Under the pieces are notes generated by a model, which was not told the DNA's origin, made no database searches, and was given only the letters and a program-made list of their open reading frames with translations. Shown piece after piece: positions 11,972 to 23,897 of a stretch of DNA of 64,000 nucleotides; positions within the stretch are counted from its first letter, which is position 1, and every line of letters begins with the position of its first letter. Source of the stretch: Prosapia bicincta. Lineage: Eukaryota > Arthropoda > Insecta > Hemiptera > Cercopidae. The position numbers and the translations under genes are program-made. The stretch lies in the NCBI GenBank assembly GCA_036971475.1, contig JBAIZL010000006.1, positions 94,583,265 to 94,647,264 on the forward strand. The letters are read 5' to 3'.

Positions 11972-13186
11972 GTGAGTTCCGATCAGCACCGTCTCTTCTG
12001 AGGTTCAGCCCTAACCTCTTCGAATAGCAAAGAGGTGTTTAACCGCTGGTAGCAACCAAAGATTACAGACCGTCAGGACCATTTCCCCTTCAGGAAAAAG
12101 AAGCTGAGGTATATCTAATGGCTGTACGACTGCCCGGTAAAACTTGGATGGCACCGACAAAAAATTGCATAAAACTGATCTCTCAACTTGATAAATATTC
12201 CAGAACTTCTAAACCTTTGGAGGATTTCAAGTTGACTCATCCCTCCATGACTTAGGTTCTTCATAGGCTCGGAGAATTGAAGAAATAAATATTTATGTGT
12301 AACTCTGTAATAGACTAAAAGCGAAAGCTCAGCTGTATGCTAAACTGGGGGAAGAAGAGTTGAAAGAGGGAGTCAAAAGCACTCCTGTAAATTAATTATT
12401 TTTTCTGAACTTACATTTTGTAAATTTTATGTATATTATTAAACAAGTAATTTGGTTTTAAGTACAATTTTTTAAAAAGTAAAATCTCCGAATTCATAAA
12501 CCTCTTTCAAGTTGCTCGAAATAATGAGTTTATTAAGGTAGTTCTCAGACTATCCGAAAACTGCACAATTTTCACTAGTAAAAACATTTTAATTTTGCAG
12601 AATATTTTTGAAAATAGTAAATGCAATAACAATTTTTCCTGTTAAACTGCACATAAATTACACTTGCCATATTACCTTTAAAGTGTATTTCCATTTAATT
12701 TTGAAATAACAATTTTTGCACGGCTCTCGCCAAGATTGGAAAATTTTCCTTCCATTACGTGTAATATTAGGGACCTGCTTTTCTCGTAAATGAGAAACGT
12801 AAGATAAATTTTAAAGAGGCGCTGGAAGAGGACGAAGGGGGATAAGTGACAATCTATTTGCATGTAATGAGGAAGTGAAGTATCGCATGTAAGGTGCTTG
12901 TCCCTTAATCCAGACTTAATCAAGTTCTCGACTTCATCCGGCCTAGTAATAATCATTAGCATACGACAGCATAATTTTATATTTTACAATTTCATGTTGA
13001 CTATATGCATGGTCAAATACTAGTCGTTTTTTATAGTTAATGTATTTCACGTTCTAGCGGAATAAAGTAGTGTATTATTGGAATTCAAGTATAATAAATA
13101 AATCAAATCTCTTACCCATATGAACTTTTTATTCAGTTGAATGGAAAAGTACATGGTTACGTTTATGTGATTAAGAGGTTTTATTT
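11972..13186. other. No gene seen
   Basis: GC-richer to about 12330, then AT-rich. No recognised domain in any frame. Confidence 0.4.
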
Positions 13187-13230
13187 AATCACTTCAACAA
13201 TAGTTTATGACTATCCGAACTTAAACGTAC

Positions 13231-13275
13231 AGACAGAACGTTTTCGATCGCTGTGTGCGATCTTTATCAGTGTCT
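13231..13275 (-). ncRNA. Hammerhead-like motif (P3 left), G8 substituted
   Basis: On the minus strand: AGACA, CTGATAA, A, GATCGC hairpin GCGATC, GAA, AACGTT, C, TGTCT. Helix I is five perfect pairs (AGACA/TGTCT). The core reads CTGATAA, so the catalytic G8 is A and cleavage should be lost. Confidence 0.6.
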
Positions 13276-13343
13276 TTTGCTTGGAGTTGTTGGGTTAAGG
13301 GGTGACTATTTTAAAGCCTTAACTCGACAACTCCAAGCAGAAG

Positions 13344-13385
13344 ACACTGATGAAGATCGCCACGTAGCGATCGAAAACGTTCTGT
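13344..13385 (+). ncRNA. Hammerhead ribozyme-like motif (P3 right)
   Basis: CTGATGA 13347-13353, one A, perfect six-pair helix II GATCGC/GCGATC, GAA 13373-13375, AACGTT loopless helix III, C13382 in a GTTC context, and a three-pair helix I (ACA/TGT). All core bases are intact. Confidence 0.65.
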
Positions 13386-13489
13386 ATCTGTAAGTTTTTT
13401 TTTCAAATTTACATAATTTAAAGTTCGGATAGTCATAAACTAATGGTAAAGTGATAATTTAAGAATCACCAAACGTAATGGACTACAAA

Positions 13490-13550
13490 ATTCAAGAGGT
13501 TTTATTTATTTATAGTAAAATGTCACACCACAGTTTCTCCAAATTATTAG
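13490..13550 (+). repeat. Fragment of P6/P10-type element end
   Basis: CAAGAGGTTTTATTTATTTA and the following CACCACAGTTTCTCCAAATT match the sequence beyond the right arms of P6 (near 39306-39355) and P10 (near 57574). Confidence 0.5.
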
Positions 13551-13682
13551 AGTTAGAGCAGTTATTTAAGTACCATCGGTGACATGAGTATTCAGACGTA
13601 TCAGAATATGGTTCTTGGTAACTCAAGAGGGATTATGTAATGGAGTTTCAAGAGTTTTAAACAAACTGTCTTGAAAAATGTG

Positions 13683-13806
13683 TAGACATAGCGGATGAAG
13701 AAGCTGTTTATGTATACAACATTCTCATATGTAGTATAATTTCAAAAAGTGGTAATACACAAGAAATCACCTGCTATCTCTCAAGGCTAAGTGCACGGTT
13801 ACATAG
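13683..13806 (-). mobile_element. MITE family M, partial inverted copy
   Basis: Contains GAAGAAGCTGTTTATGTATA, the reverse complement of the interior word in M2, and ends GCTATCTCTCAAGGCTAAGT followed by GCACGGTTACATAG, the terminal inverted repeat of this family. The other end is missing. Confidence 0.6.
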
Positions 13807-15373
13807 TCTTCAATATACCCTAATGAAATGCAGAATACTATTAGTAATAAACGTAATACCAAATGTTTATGTTTTCTTGGATGCTCTATAATTGTATAAA
13901 CTTTTAAAATATTAATCATTAAAAGATGCTGTGGAAAGATTTATAAAAATGTTTGTCCTTAAATTTTGTGAATGTATTTTAGTAAAAAAATTACTGTAGT
14001 AAAAATAATGTTTAATTTTTTCTTGGCGAAAAATCAATTTAGGTCATTATCGCCAATAGAGGGTTATGTTTAAGAGAATGAGTCGTAAGTAAAATGAAGA
14101 TATAAAACACAAACAACAATAAACAGTATTGAAACGTAACAATAGATATACAACAATAATGAACACTATAACAATAGATAACAATTACAATAATAAACAG
14201 TAGAACAATAACCGAATATTAACATTATTTACTCCAAAAATAAATTTAAACACTTTATAAATAAATAAAAATAGGTATTTAGCAATAAATAAATGTAGAA
14301 ACATAATAAACACACGTAAATAAATGGATACACTATAATTATTATACATCTAAAAAGGTATTCAATTATAGAAATTAAAATCATAAATCTTGAATAAAAT
14401 AATTAGGTGGCGTTAGAAAGCGTTGATTCGGCCACTAACTTTTGAAATAAATATTTAAATTAATAGGTAATAATGAATTTTAAGTTTCAGATCAAATTTT
14501 ATTGCGAACAAGTTTTGTTAATGCACAATTGTGTAAAATGTGGTTGTCTTTTGCTATGCTCCAGTAAGCCTATTACATTTGGCATTTCAGTATCGAAGAA
14601 TATTTGTACAGATTTGATTTCATATTTCAGTGAGGGATTCAAACTTTAAAAGCCGCCGCGGCACCTTAACGATGTAGGCATATCCGTATAAATATGATCG
14701 CATCCCGACGACTTTTATGAATTCATCGCCTTCACCTTTACGATCGCGCAAAGCTCTTTCCGCTTTCTTAAGAAAGTGCCAAGTCCCGGCTTTTCAATTT
14801 AAATCAAGCTGACTTTGGATTATATATTAGGATTAACCCAAGTAAGATTTTTTACATCAAGATGGGCTGAATGCTATGAATTATAAAAAAAATTGGAATT
14901 TGATATTTCAATTACAGATAAAGTGAATCGATAAACCGGCAAAGTGTGTCGGTAAGGACTTTCAACCCCTCGCTTCGCTCCGCTATCTCATCACCCTAAG
15001 TGGCTCCTCTCCCCGTCATTGTATCGATCACGTCACTCCCGCAATTTTGTTCACCGATCCCCCTCCACCGTTTCTTTGCAGCGTCATTACGTTTTTCATT
15101 GTGCTCAGGCTGGACTTGAATAAGAAAAGAATTTGGGAGTAATTTTAAGAATAGGGCTACGGGTCGCGCACAGACAACATATTAGGGTAACGGGGCTGAA
15201 TTATTTCTTCCAATTGCTCGCCCGAATTCCACCTTTGTCACGCAAATGTGAACGGCTTTCACCTATAATTGTGCTTTATAAATTATTATTAATAATTAAT
15301 TAAATTGTATAATTGTTTATTTTTAATTGAACATTAAAGACAAAGTAGCGTTCATTAATTAACCACATCCTTT
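13807..15373. other. No gene seen; GC-richer 14640-15260
   Basis: Mostly AT-rich with AACAATA-type simple sequence at 14090-14240. The 14640-15260 part is GC-richer and non-repetitive, with a polypyrimidine tract ending TTTCTTTGCAG at 15081, but the frames after it close within 14 codons. Confidence 0.35.
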
Positions 15374-15424
15374 TATGTTTGAGTACATTTTTCTGCCATT
15401 CCTAACTTTTCAATATTCTCCTAT

Positions 15425-15459
15425 GTTGACGCGTTTCGGATCAACTCCATTTTCAAAAC
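15425..15459 (-). ncRNA. Hammerhead-like motif (P4 left), core altered
   Basis: Minus strand: GTT, TTGAAAA, T, GGA-TCC helix II, GAA, ACGCGT, C, AAC. Architecture preserved, catalytic positions substituted. Confidence 0.45.
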
Positions 15460-15645
15460 TTCAATCGTACTATTCGCCCAAATTTTGAGTTCGTCTTTAT
15501 ATACCGTTAGCCACGCCCCAACTCATCCATACCTCACTTTCTATTGGTGCACGCCTACTATTGCCTCTTGCGTCCACCTATTTAATAATTTTAAACTTTT
15601 AAATATAACGTTCGACTCAAATTTTGGGCGAACAGTACGATTGAA

Positions 15646-15680
15646 GTTTTGAAAATGAAGTTAATTCGAAACGCGTCAAC
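15646..15680 (+). ncRNA. Hammerhead-like motif (P4 right), core altered
   Basis: GTT 15646-15648, TTGAAAA, T, weak helix II, GAA 15668-15670, ACGCGT, C15677, AAC 15678-15680. Same core changes as the left arm. Confidence 0.45.
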
Positions 15681-15731
15681 AGAGTAGAATATTGTAAAGT
15701 TAGGAATGGCATAAACATTTACTCAAACATA

Positions 15732-16392
15732 TAGAAATATTCCTAACAGAAATGAAGATGAGTATATTAATAATTTGAACATATCCTTTGTTGCATAATT
15801 CAGTTATCTGTACCAAAAGGATGGAATGTATAAATAAACAATTCAAGAAGATAAGGTAGAAATTCCTCATGACAACTTCCTGTTTACTGCTTCTAGATTC
15901 ACCGATGCCAGAAGCTTAGTGCATATGTAAAGCTCTCGTTAGTAGTGGGAGGTATAGAAGAGTATGATCCCTTCCCTGAGGTATACTTTGAATCCCATCC
16001 CATCCTAAGTACTACTTCATGTCTGTATATTACAAAATCTGATACAACTCTGTTCACTGTGGGTCTAACGTTTTGCAAACGTCATTTCAAAAAGCAATAA
16101 CGTTTATTCCGTGTTTTTAGAGCGTATAGTAACTTTAATATTAACTATTTCAGATCCTTCTCAGTAATTGCAAACAATAACGTCTTTGCGGTTTCCCGCT
16201 TCTATTGTTCCACATACGTCATACAGTTGATTGATTATATATGCTAACAAGTCTTATTACCTCTTTGAATATTCATCTCTCAATATTATCAATAAAATCG
16301 AAATGGGAATTCTCTTCATTTTAAAAAAGTACGACAAAGTATCGATTTATGTTTTTATGATGCTTTTGCATTTTAAAAGAAAAAACAAGTAA
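15732..16392. other. No gene seen
   Basis: The first ~45 bases (CCTAACAGAAATGAAGATGA) resemble the bases at 1693-1725 just before P1, so both elements may sit beside the same older repeat. The rest shows nothing. Confidence 0.4.
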
Positions 16393-16793
16393 CACACAAA
16401 CATATTTTAAAGTCAATTCCCACTTAATTCAACTACAGAAAAGTTTATTTTAGTTATTTGTTATTGAATAATTACAAATAATATTAATAATGTAACATAT
16501 TATATGCTTAAAAACAGCTGTTCTACCCCATAACCTATAACATAAAGTCAGCTGTTTCATAAAATATGTTATTACATCACTTATTTTAAATCATTGGAAC
16601 TATTTAACCATATTGCATACCTTGCCCCTGTTGAAAATTTTCTCCCATATAAAACTAAAATTAATTACATTTAATTAATGAACTATTATTTGGGGAAACT
16701 ATTAACATTAATTATCCACTGCATATTGAAAAAAAAGTATTTAATCTTACGTGGGTGAATAAAAGAGGATTTTATTAATAATTTAAATATTAT
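16393..16793 (+). repeat. R-family dispersed repeat
   Basis: Starts ACAAACATATTTTAAAGTCA, passes through AAAAACAGCTGTTCTACC and CAGCTGTTTCATAAAATATG (an internal inverted pair around CAGCTG), then ATTGCATACCTTGC and CATATAAAACTAAAATTAAT. At least seven other copies lie in this window in both orientations. No coding capacity seen; class unknown, probably a non-autonomous DNA element. Confidence 0.75.
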
Positions 16794-17788
<995 letters not shown>

Positions 17789-18809
17789 ATTAACATAGCA
17801 ATGTTGCCAATCTCGACATCTCGTCGAAATATCAGCCTTTGGACCCCTTTTCTGATTTTAATAATTCCTGCTCAATTGTTATCCGTTAATGCGATTAGGA
17901 GAGAGAGCCAGGAGGGGGATCGAGAGGAAGAACATATCGATACAAGAACGAGCGGCGAGTTGCTGCCTATTGTCTCTAAGCCGCTTACACGAGACTCGTC
18001 TTGGGCCTAGTCTGGCCAAAAAAAAATGTATCCGCATTTATAGAATTACATTTTGGCAAATAAATAGTGAAGGAAACATTTAAATAGTAGTTTATGTTAC
18101 ATTTAAAGTATAAACATATGTTATACAAGCGTAACAAACAGTGTGATGGCCTCCTTCAGATGTACTAGTGAAGCAAAATGTAAAGGGAATTAAAACTGTA
18201 GGTAAATTGTTTTCAAGTGCGTTTTACTGTTAAACTTCCAGTTTTGGTATTGCATGGACTGTTTCGAAACTTGTTCCCCCTTAACTGGATTTTCAAATAT
18301 GTAATTCATGAGAAAAAATGTTTATAATTATTTCTGTTATACCCATAAATTTCTTCTGCATCCATGTCGTAGCTTAAATTAATTTTTGCAAGACCCGTTT
18401 TAATAATTCTAGGCGGAACCTTACCCGGTCTTCCGTCCTGCGAAAAGTGAAAAGTAGGTCATCAATAGTAGGCCAAAGTAGTACACACAATGAGGAGTGA
18501 TTATTATTGGGTTTATTATTACACTTATTATTGAAGCTTATAGTTCGAGTAAAAATCACGAAAAAGACAAGTATTACACGTAGCTGTGTGAAATGTAAGG
18601 GAGTGGTACAGATGTTCGGTGAAATTGCTCAGAACTACGGTCAAATCGGTTAATACAGCTAAGATTTTCAATCCTCAATATAAGATAGAACTGAAAGCAG
18701 AGAGATGGTTCTGGCTAACTAAATTATGTTACTTGTCTATTAGTGATTAGATTGGAATTTCTAATTCTGTTAATATGCTACAAACTTTTAATAAATGAAT
18801 AAAGTGTAC
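17789..18809. other. No gene seen
   Basis: Short GC-richer patch at 17880-18010, otherwise AT-rich; no recognised domain or repeat. Confidence 0.5.
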
Positions 18810-18908
18810 ACTGTAATACATATAAATAATATTCGAGCTGGCTTGTGAGTGAAAGTTATAATTAAAGAATAAAAATATGGTACAACTCACAAATATACAA
18901 TTTTTTTA

Positions 18909-18954
18909 TTTCAAACGCGTTTCAACGACTAATTTGTCGTCATCCTCAGTGAAA
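18909..18954 (-). ncRNA. Hammerhead ribozyme-like motif (P5 left)
   Basis: Minus strand: TTTCA, CTGAGGA, T, GACGAC hairpin GTCGTT, GAA, ACGCGT, T, TGAAA. Five-pair helix I, six-pair helix II (one G-U), three-pair loopless helix III, all conserved core bases present. Confidence 0.7.
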
Positions 18955-18972
18955 ATACACAAATGAAATTAA

Positions 18973-19049
<77 letters not shown>

Positions 19050-19327
19050 CATAACCTATAAAATTTTAGCGAAAGTAAAAACAAAAGTGAAAATCAGATC
19101 TGGGCATTGTCAAATTTATAGCCACAGCTACTAATATAATTACATTAAAATAACATATGTTAATTATAAATATTTAATTTTGATATAGGCTCATCAAAAT
19201 AAAATATTTATAATTAACATATGTTATTTTAATGTAATTATATTAGTAGCTGTGGCTATAAATTTGACAATGCCCAGATCTGATTTTCACTTTTGTTTTT
19301 ACTTTTTCTAAAACTTTATAGGTTATG

Positions 19328-19392
<65 letters not shown>

Positions 19393-19412
19393 AGTTAATT
19401 TCATTTGTGTAT

Positions 19413-19458
19413 TTTCACTGAGGATGACGACAAATTAGTCGTTGAAACGCGTTTGAAA
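19413..19458 (+). ncRNA. Hammerhead ribozyme-like motif (P5 right)
   Basis: TTTCA 19413-19417 pairs with TGAAA 19454-19458. CTGAGGA 19418-19424 (N7 is variable in hammerheads), T, GACGAC/GTCGTT helix II, GAA 19444-19446, ACGCGT 19447-19452, U17 at 19453. One of the best-preserved pairs in the window. Confidence 0.72.
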
Positions 19459-19523
19459 TAAAAAATTGTATATTTGTGAGTTGTACCATATTTTTATTCT
19501 TTAATTATTACTGTAATACATAT

Positions 19524-19737
19524 TTATACATTAACAAGTAATACAAAGAAAAACATTTTTAAAGTCAACTTCCTACTTAGGTTAAAAAAAAAATTATTTT
19601 AATCAAGTACTTTTTATTAGATAATTACAATTAATCTAAATAAAGTAACAAATACTTTCAATAAATAATAAGTTTCTAATATTACAATAAAAATATTGAG
19701 AACCAAATTATTAAATAAGTAATGCAAAACTATAAAC
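19524..19737 (+). repeat. R-family partial copy
   Basis: Contains AAGTCAACTTCCTACTTAGG and ATTAGATAATTACAATTAAT, matching the first third of the R consensus; the rest is missing. Confidence 0.55.
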
Positions 19738-20184
19738 AATTTTTTTTTTTAAAGTCAATTTCTACTTTAGTCAAAAAAAAAATTATTTGTTACTTTTTAT
19801 CAAGTATTGCAATTAATATAAATAAATTAACACAACCTTTGCGTTAAAACAGCTGTTCTACAACATAACCTATAACATAAAAATCAGCTGTTTTGTGAAA
19901 TCATATGTTACACTTATTTCAAGCCAAATTAGACGAAATAACTATATTGCATATCTTGCTTTTTTCGTTAGAACTTTTCTTCTATATAAAACTAGAATTA
20001 ATTCATTAAATTTCAAAAGAATAATAATTTGAAAAAAATCAACATCAACTGTCTTTCATTACAAGTTTTAAAAATATGTTTGCGTATATTTGACTTGAAT
20101 GAATGAATAAAAACTTTTATTAACGATTAGAAAATTGAACAATACATATAAGGGTAATGTGAACTAATAGAAAGAATTGAAGTA
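19738..20184 (+). repeat. R-family dispersed repeat
   Basis: AAAGTCAATTTCTACTTTAG start, AAACAGCTGTTCTACAACAT and CAGCTGTTTTGTGAAATC centre, GTGAACTAATAGAAAGAATT end. Near full length, without an expanded microsatellite. Confidence 0.75.
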
Positions 20185-21534
20185 ATAGATTTTTTTACGA
20201 ATATTTAAATGAAGTAGAATTTATGGTTGGATAAATAACATTAATATATGTGGATTATTATGATGCCTGAATCGTTCAAAAGATAAAATTCTATCTATTT
20301 AACATTTTGAAAACAAAACTTTTGGTTATAATTTATGCAAATAAAAAACTTATTAGCAGTATAGATAAGGTAAGTCTTACTGTAATAAAATACCAGGTGA
20401 TTTCAGAAAACCAAAATATATCTTCATGTATTTAAAAAATTCAGAACAACGCAATTCTTCTTTTAGGAAATGTAGGCCTATTTGTTGAAGATTTGTATTT
20501 ATTGAAGCGTAAGTCTGATTGTAAACGTCTTTGAACGATTTTACATGTATTTAATCTCTACCTCAGAAGATCTGCCTGTAGGCCTACGTTTCTATTGTGG
20601 GCAGAATACGATAACAGAAAGTCTCTCTTATTTACTTTGGAGGTAATCTGGGTGCGGTTGAAAGTAGGACGCCTTCAAATACAATTCCAAAGCAACGATA
20701 TTGGTTATCGATGAATATCGCTGTTCTCGAGATAGGAAATCTGTCTAAACCCGAGCGCGAGTAACGAGGTTCGACGACTCTATTATTACGTCATGTATCT
20801 TGTTACAGGACGCGATACAGGAACACGGAGGGAGATTTCTTCCTAAAGAACGTAAAATATCTTTTGCTTTCGTTGATGGAGGGATATTTTCAGTTAAAAA
20901 TGCTACAGATGAAAGCAATGTTATCTAGTAGAACAAATTTGAATCACAATTGTGGAATACGAATTGAGTACATTTTATCCCTTGCCGTTGACAATTCTGT
21001 ATTTTGCTAAAGCTTAATTCTAGTTTTGATAGTGAAGAAGACAATCCGCTTTCAAGATAAAGCTAACAACAATCGAAACTTTATCCGGGTAATTTTACTT
21101 TTAGAACGCTCAACATTCTGAATCGTGAACAACACAATAAAATATTCACACCTAGACGCTGTAAATCTTCATCAGTTCAAATATGACGCATTGTGTTCAA
21201 CAAAATCTGAGAAATGGATATATTTTCTCAGTTTATCAAACGTAAATCAAATTTATTCTGTAACAATGTTTCTTTTAACTTATGGAGGCCATATTTTATG
21301 AGCATTTGGCGACGGTTGGTATTGCTGTGTAACTTTAAGGGGAGTTGAATTTAACAAAATGTCCAATGATTTGTACTTGTGTATTTAGACCATATATTTT
21401 GATAAAAATTAGAATAATATAAAATAAATCTGTACTTACATTTATTACTTTATGCATTATACATTATACTTTATACATTTATTGATTTTTGTATATTAGC
21501 TATTTATATTTTAAGCATTTTGCCATTAATTATT
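20185..21534. other. No gene seen; decayed hammerhead-like relic near 21150
   Basis: 20560-20900 is GC-richer. A stop-free stretch without ATG (about 20755-20928) crosses CTTGTTACAG|GACGCG, an acceptor-like site, then ends at TAG; unidentified. At 21140-21190 the minus strand has CTGATGA, A, GAT..GTC but the GAA box is lost; a possible old palindrome half. Confidence 0.3.
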
Positions 21535-21864
21535 GTAGGATCGTTAACTAGGTCCCAGAAACGACAACACAGTGAATTTGTAATTGTTGTAGGATCGTTA
21601 ACTAGGTCCCAGAAACGACAACCCAGTGAATTTGTAATTGTTGTAGGATCGTTAACTAGGTCCCAGAAACGACAACACAGTGAATTTGTAATTTTTGTAG
21701 GATCGTTAACTAGGTACCAGAAACGACAACACAGTGAATTTGTAATTATTGTAGGATCGTTAACTAGGTCCCAGAAACGACAACACAGTGAATTTGTAAT
21801 TATTGTAGGATCGTTAACTAGGTCCCAGAAACGACAACACAGTGAATTTGTAATTGTTGTAGGA
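21535..21864. repeat. 54-bp minisatellite, 6 units
   Basis: Unit GTAGGATCGTTAACTAGGTC through GAATTTGTAATTGTT, six copies with a handful of substitutions. As 54 is a multiple of three, a 116-codon frame (18-residue repeat around GSLTRSQKRQHSEFV) stays open; I do not regard it as a gene. Confidence 0.93.
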
Positions 21865-22214
21865 GTTTAACAGCAGCAAATGAAGATTATCTGTTATAAC
21901 TACTTTATTGTGAAAAAGAATTTATTTAGCTATAAACTTTTAGCAATAACTCAGAAGGTTAATTTACAAAAATCATATGATCAGGTTATTAAATACCATG
22001 GCAAAATTTTTCAGCTAAGTACAATATATTTTAAACAAAACGACACTAAGCAAAATAGAGAATTTAGTTTCGGAAAGTACAGGGTTACATTCTTGTCTTT
22101 TATATTCCAGTTGGACATTATACTTCACAATATTTATATTCAACCCAATATTATAAACAGAAGAAAGTGAAGTTTTTTTTTCAAATCTAGGTTATATTAA
22201 TATTTATAACCTTT

Positions 22215-22900
22215 ATTCAAACGAGATGGTTGAGGAATATAAACAGTAAAATACAACGTAAGTAAAGCAAAAGAGGTCGTCTATAATCCAACGAAATTGT
22301 TGAGGAATACAAACAGTGAAATACAACGTAAGTAAAGCAAAAGATATCGTCTATAATTCAACGAAATCGTTGGGGAATATAAAGAGTGAAATACAAAATA
22401 AGTAAAGCAAAAGAGGTCGTGTCTATAATCCAACAAAATGGTTGAGGAAAACAAACAGTGAAATACAACGCAAGTAAACAAAAGAGGTCGTGTCTATAAT
22501 CCAACAAAATGGTTGAGGAAAACAAACAGTGAAATACAACGCAAGTAAACAAAAGAGGTCGTCTATAATCCAACGAAATTGTTGAGGAATACAAACGGTG
22601 AAATTCAACGTAAGTAAAGCAAAAGAGGTCGTCTATAATCCAACGAAATGCTTAAGGAAAACAAACAGTGAAATACAACATCAGTAAAGCAAAAGAGGTC
22701 GTCTATAATCCAACGAAATAGTTAAGGAATATAAACAGTAAAATGCTAAATAAGTAAAGCAAAAGAGGTCGTCTATAATTCAATGTAATGGTTAAGGAAT
22801 ATAAATAGTGAAATACAAAATAAATTAAGCAAAAGAGGACGTCTATAATGCAATGAAATGGTCGAGGAATATAAACAGTGAAATACAACGACGTAAATTC
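22215..22900. repeat. ~70-bp minisatellite, about 9-10 units
   Basis: Units contain AAAGCAAAAGAGGTCGTCTA, TAATCCAACGAAATGGTTGA and CAGTGAAATACAACG at 68-71-bp spacing. Unit variants (with or without an extra GT in GTCGTGTC) are clustered. Confidence 0.93.
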
Positions 22901-23855
22901 GTTTCAAGTTTAATAAAGCAAGAAGTTTATTGTATTAAAGTATAGTTTTGTAATTTCTTTTCTTTTAAAACTTGTTGGAAAAATATAAGTTATACTCGAA
23001 CAATGTTTTTTACTTGATAAATGTAAAATTAAGTATTGCCAACTTTAATGAACTGCCGATGTATAAATGGGATTCATCTTACATATTCATATTTATTGAG
23101 TTAACCCTAAAATACGAGAACATAAAGAGTGTATGACTTATGTGAAACAGAATATAATATCACATAATTACGTAGAGTAAGTAGGTAATATAGGCGTCTG
23201 ATTGTAGTGTTAGGAACTGGGGTGTTTATGCGAGAATTAGCCTGTCATAGAGTAAAGTTATGCATAGTCGGCAGCGTTTCATAATTTATTTAATGGCAGA
23301 ACAATTAAGGTACGCGTCAATAGTGTTTCCATCTGTGCGTCACTCGTCACTCTTATCGCACGGCTGAAACGTAATATCCGGCTCAGCGTCCGCTCCAGAA
23401 AGCCGACACTTTTTTGTTTTTACGAAAATGAAATATTGTTTTCACGTTGGGTCTCTCCCCCTTTACCAATCTATATCTAGAATGGACATTTTATCAAGTA
23501 AATACATGCATTTTATAGCTGGTTGTTAAAATTTTGATAAAACTATAATAGTAGGAGCGAGTGGTTACTCTGTGGAATTAACTGTCAATATATTTTTAAT
23601 AGGCTTCACGCATTTTAGCTGTAGCAGGATGATACGTACGGCTTATTGACTCCAAACCGCTGTTAGAGATAGTAAACTACTATTGCCAAACATAAGGAGT
23701 ACCCGTGTATAGCTCGATACAAAGTATACATAAGAACTGACGGTTTTAGTTTCCAAGATACACAACATTATATCTTCCTTTCATAAATACTATTTATTAT
23801 TTTGCAGAAATAAAACGACAGGTTTGTGACTCAAGCATTGTCATTTATTAATTTT
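22901..23855. other. No gene seen
   Basis: AT-rich, non-repetitive, with a slightly GC-richer part at 23290-23420. Confidence 0.5.
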
Positions 23856-23897
23856 GTGGTGACGTTTCGACAACATTCGTTACCATCTTCAGGCCAC
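23856..23897 (-). ncRNA. Solo hammerhead ribozyme-like motif
   Basis: Minus strand: GTGG, C, CTGAAGA, T, GGTAAC-GAAT-GTTGTC, GAA, ACGT, C, A, CCAC. Helix II has six pairs, helix III is a two-pair ACGT with GTC at the cleavage site, and helix I is GTGG/CCAC after one A-C mismatch. It matches minimal type I hammerheads of Penelope-like elements closely. No inverted partner is visible nearby, so it is either a solo terminal repeat or a truncated copy. Confidence 0.65.

Larger units (their letters stand above)
13187..13458. mobile_element. P3: palindromic element with paired hammerhead motifs
   Basis: Arms of about 115-140 bp share TAGTTTATGACTATCCGAAC and its inverse, and GACAACTCCAAGC with its inverse, around a short centre near 13305-13318. 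Motifs are divergent as in P1. Helix II is GATCGC/GCGATC in both arms. The helix III word is AACGTT followed by C. Confidence 0.75.
15374..15731. mobile_element. P4: palindromic element with paired hammerhead-like motifs
   Basis: Arms 15374-15494 and about 15611-15731 (TATGTTTGAGTACATTTTTC against its inverse) flank a ~115-bp spacer. Divergent motifs share GAA, ACGCGT, C and the helix I pair GTT/AAC. The core box is TTGAAAA in both arms, so C3 and G8 are changed. The shared defect suggests it predates the inversion or was homogenised. Confidence 0.65.
18810..19523. mobile_element. P5: palindromic element with 14-bp target duplication
   Basis: ACTGTAATACATAT occurs exactly at 18810-18823 and 19510-19523, bracketing the element. 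The long inverted repeat runs 18858 to 19508 with its centre near 19185. Each arm contains an (AT)n run (about 18977-19045 and 19334-19389) and a hammerhead-like motif, again divergent. The left end has an extra CGAGCTGGCTTGTGAGTGAA not repeated on the right; related words occur at 54408, 48410 and, inverted, at 49930 and 59085. Exact flanking repeats and an asymmetric end fit target-primed retroelement insertion. Confidence 0.8.

Noticed and set aside
21520..21870. 116-codon frame with 18-residue repeats
   Set aside because: A 54-bp tandem repeat; same artefact as the 45-bp array.
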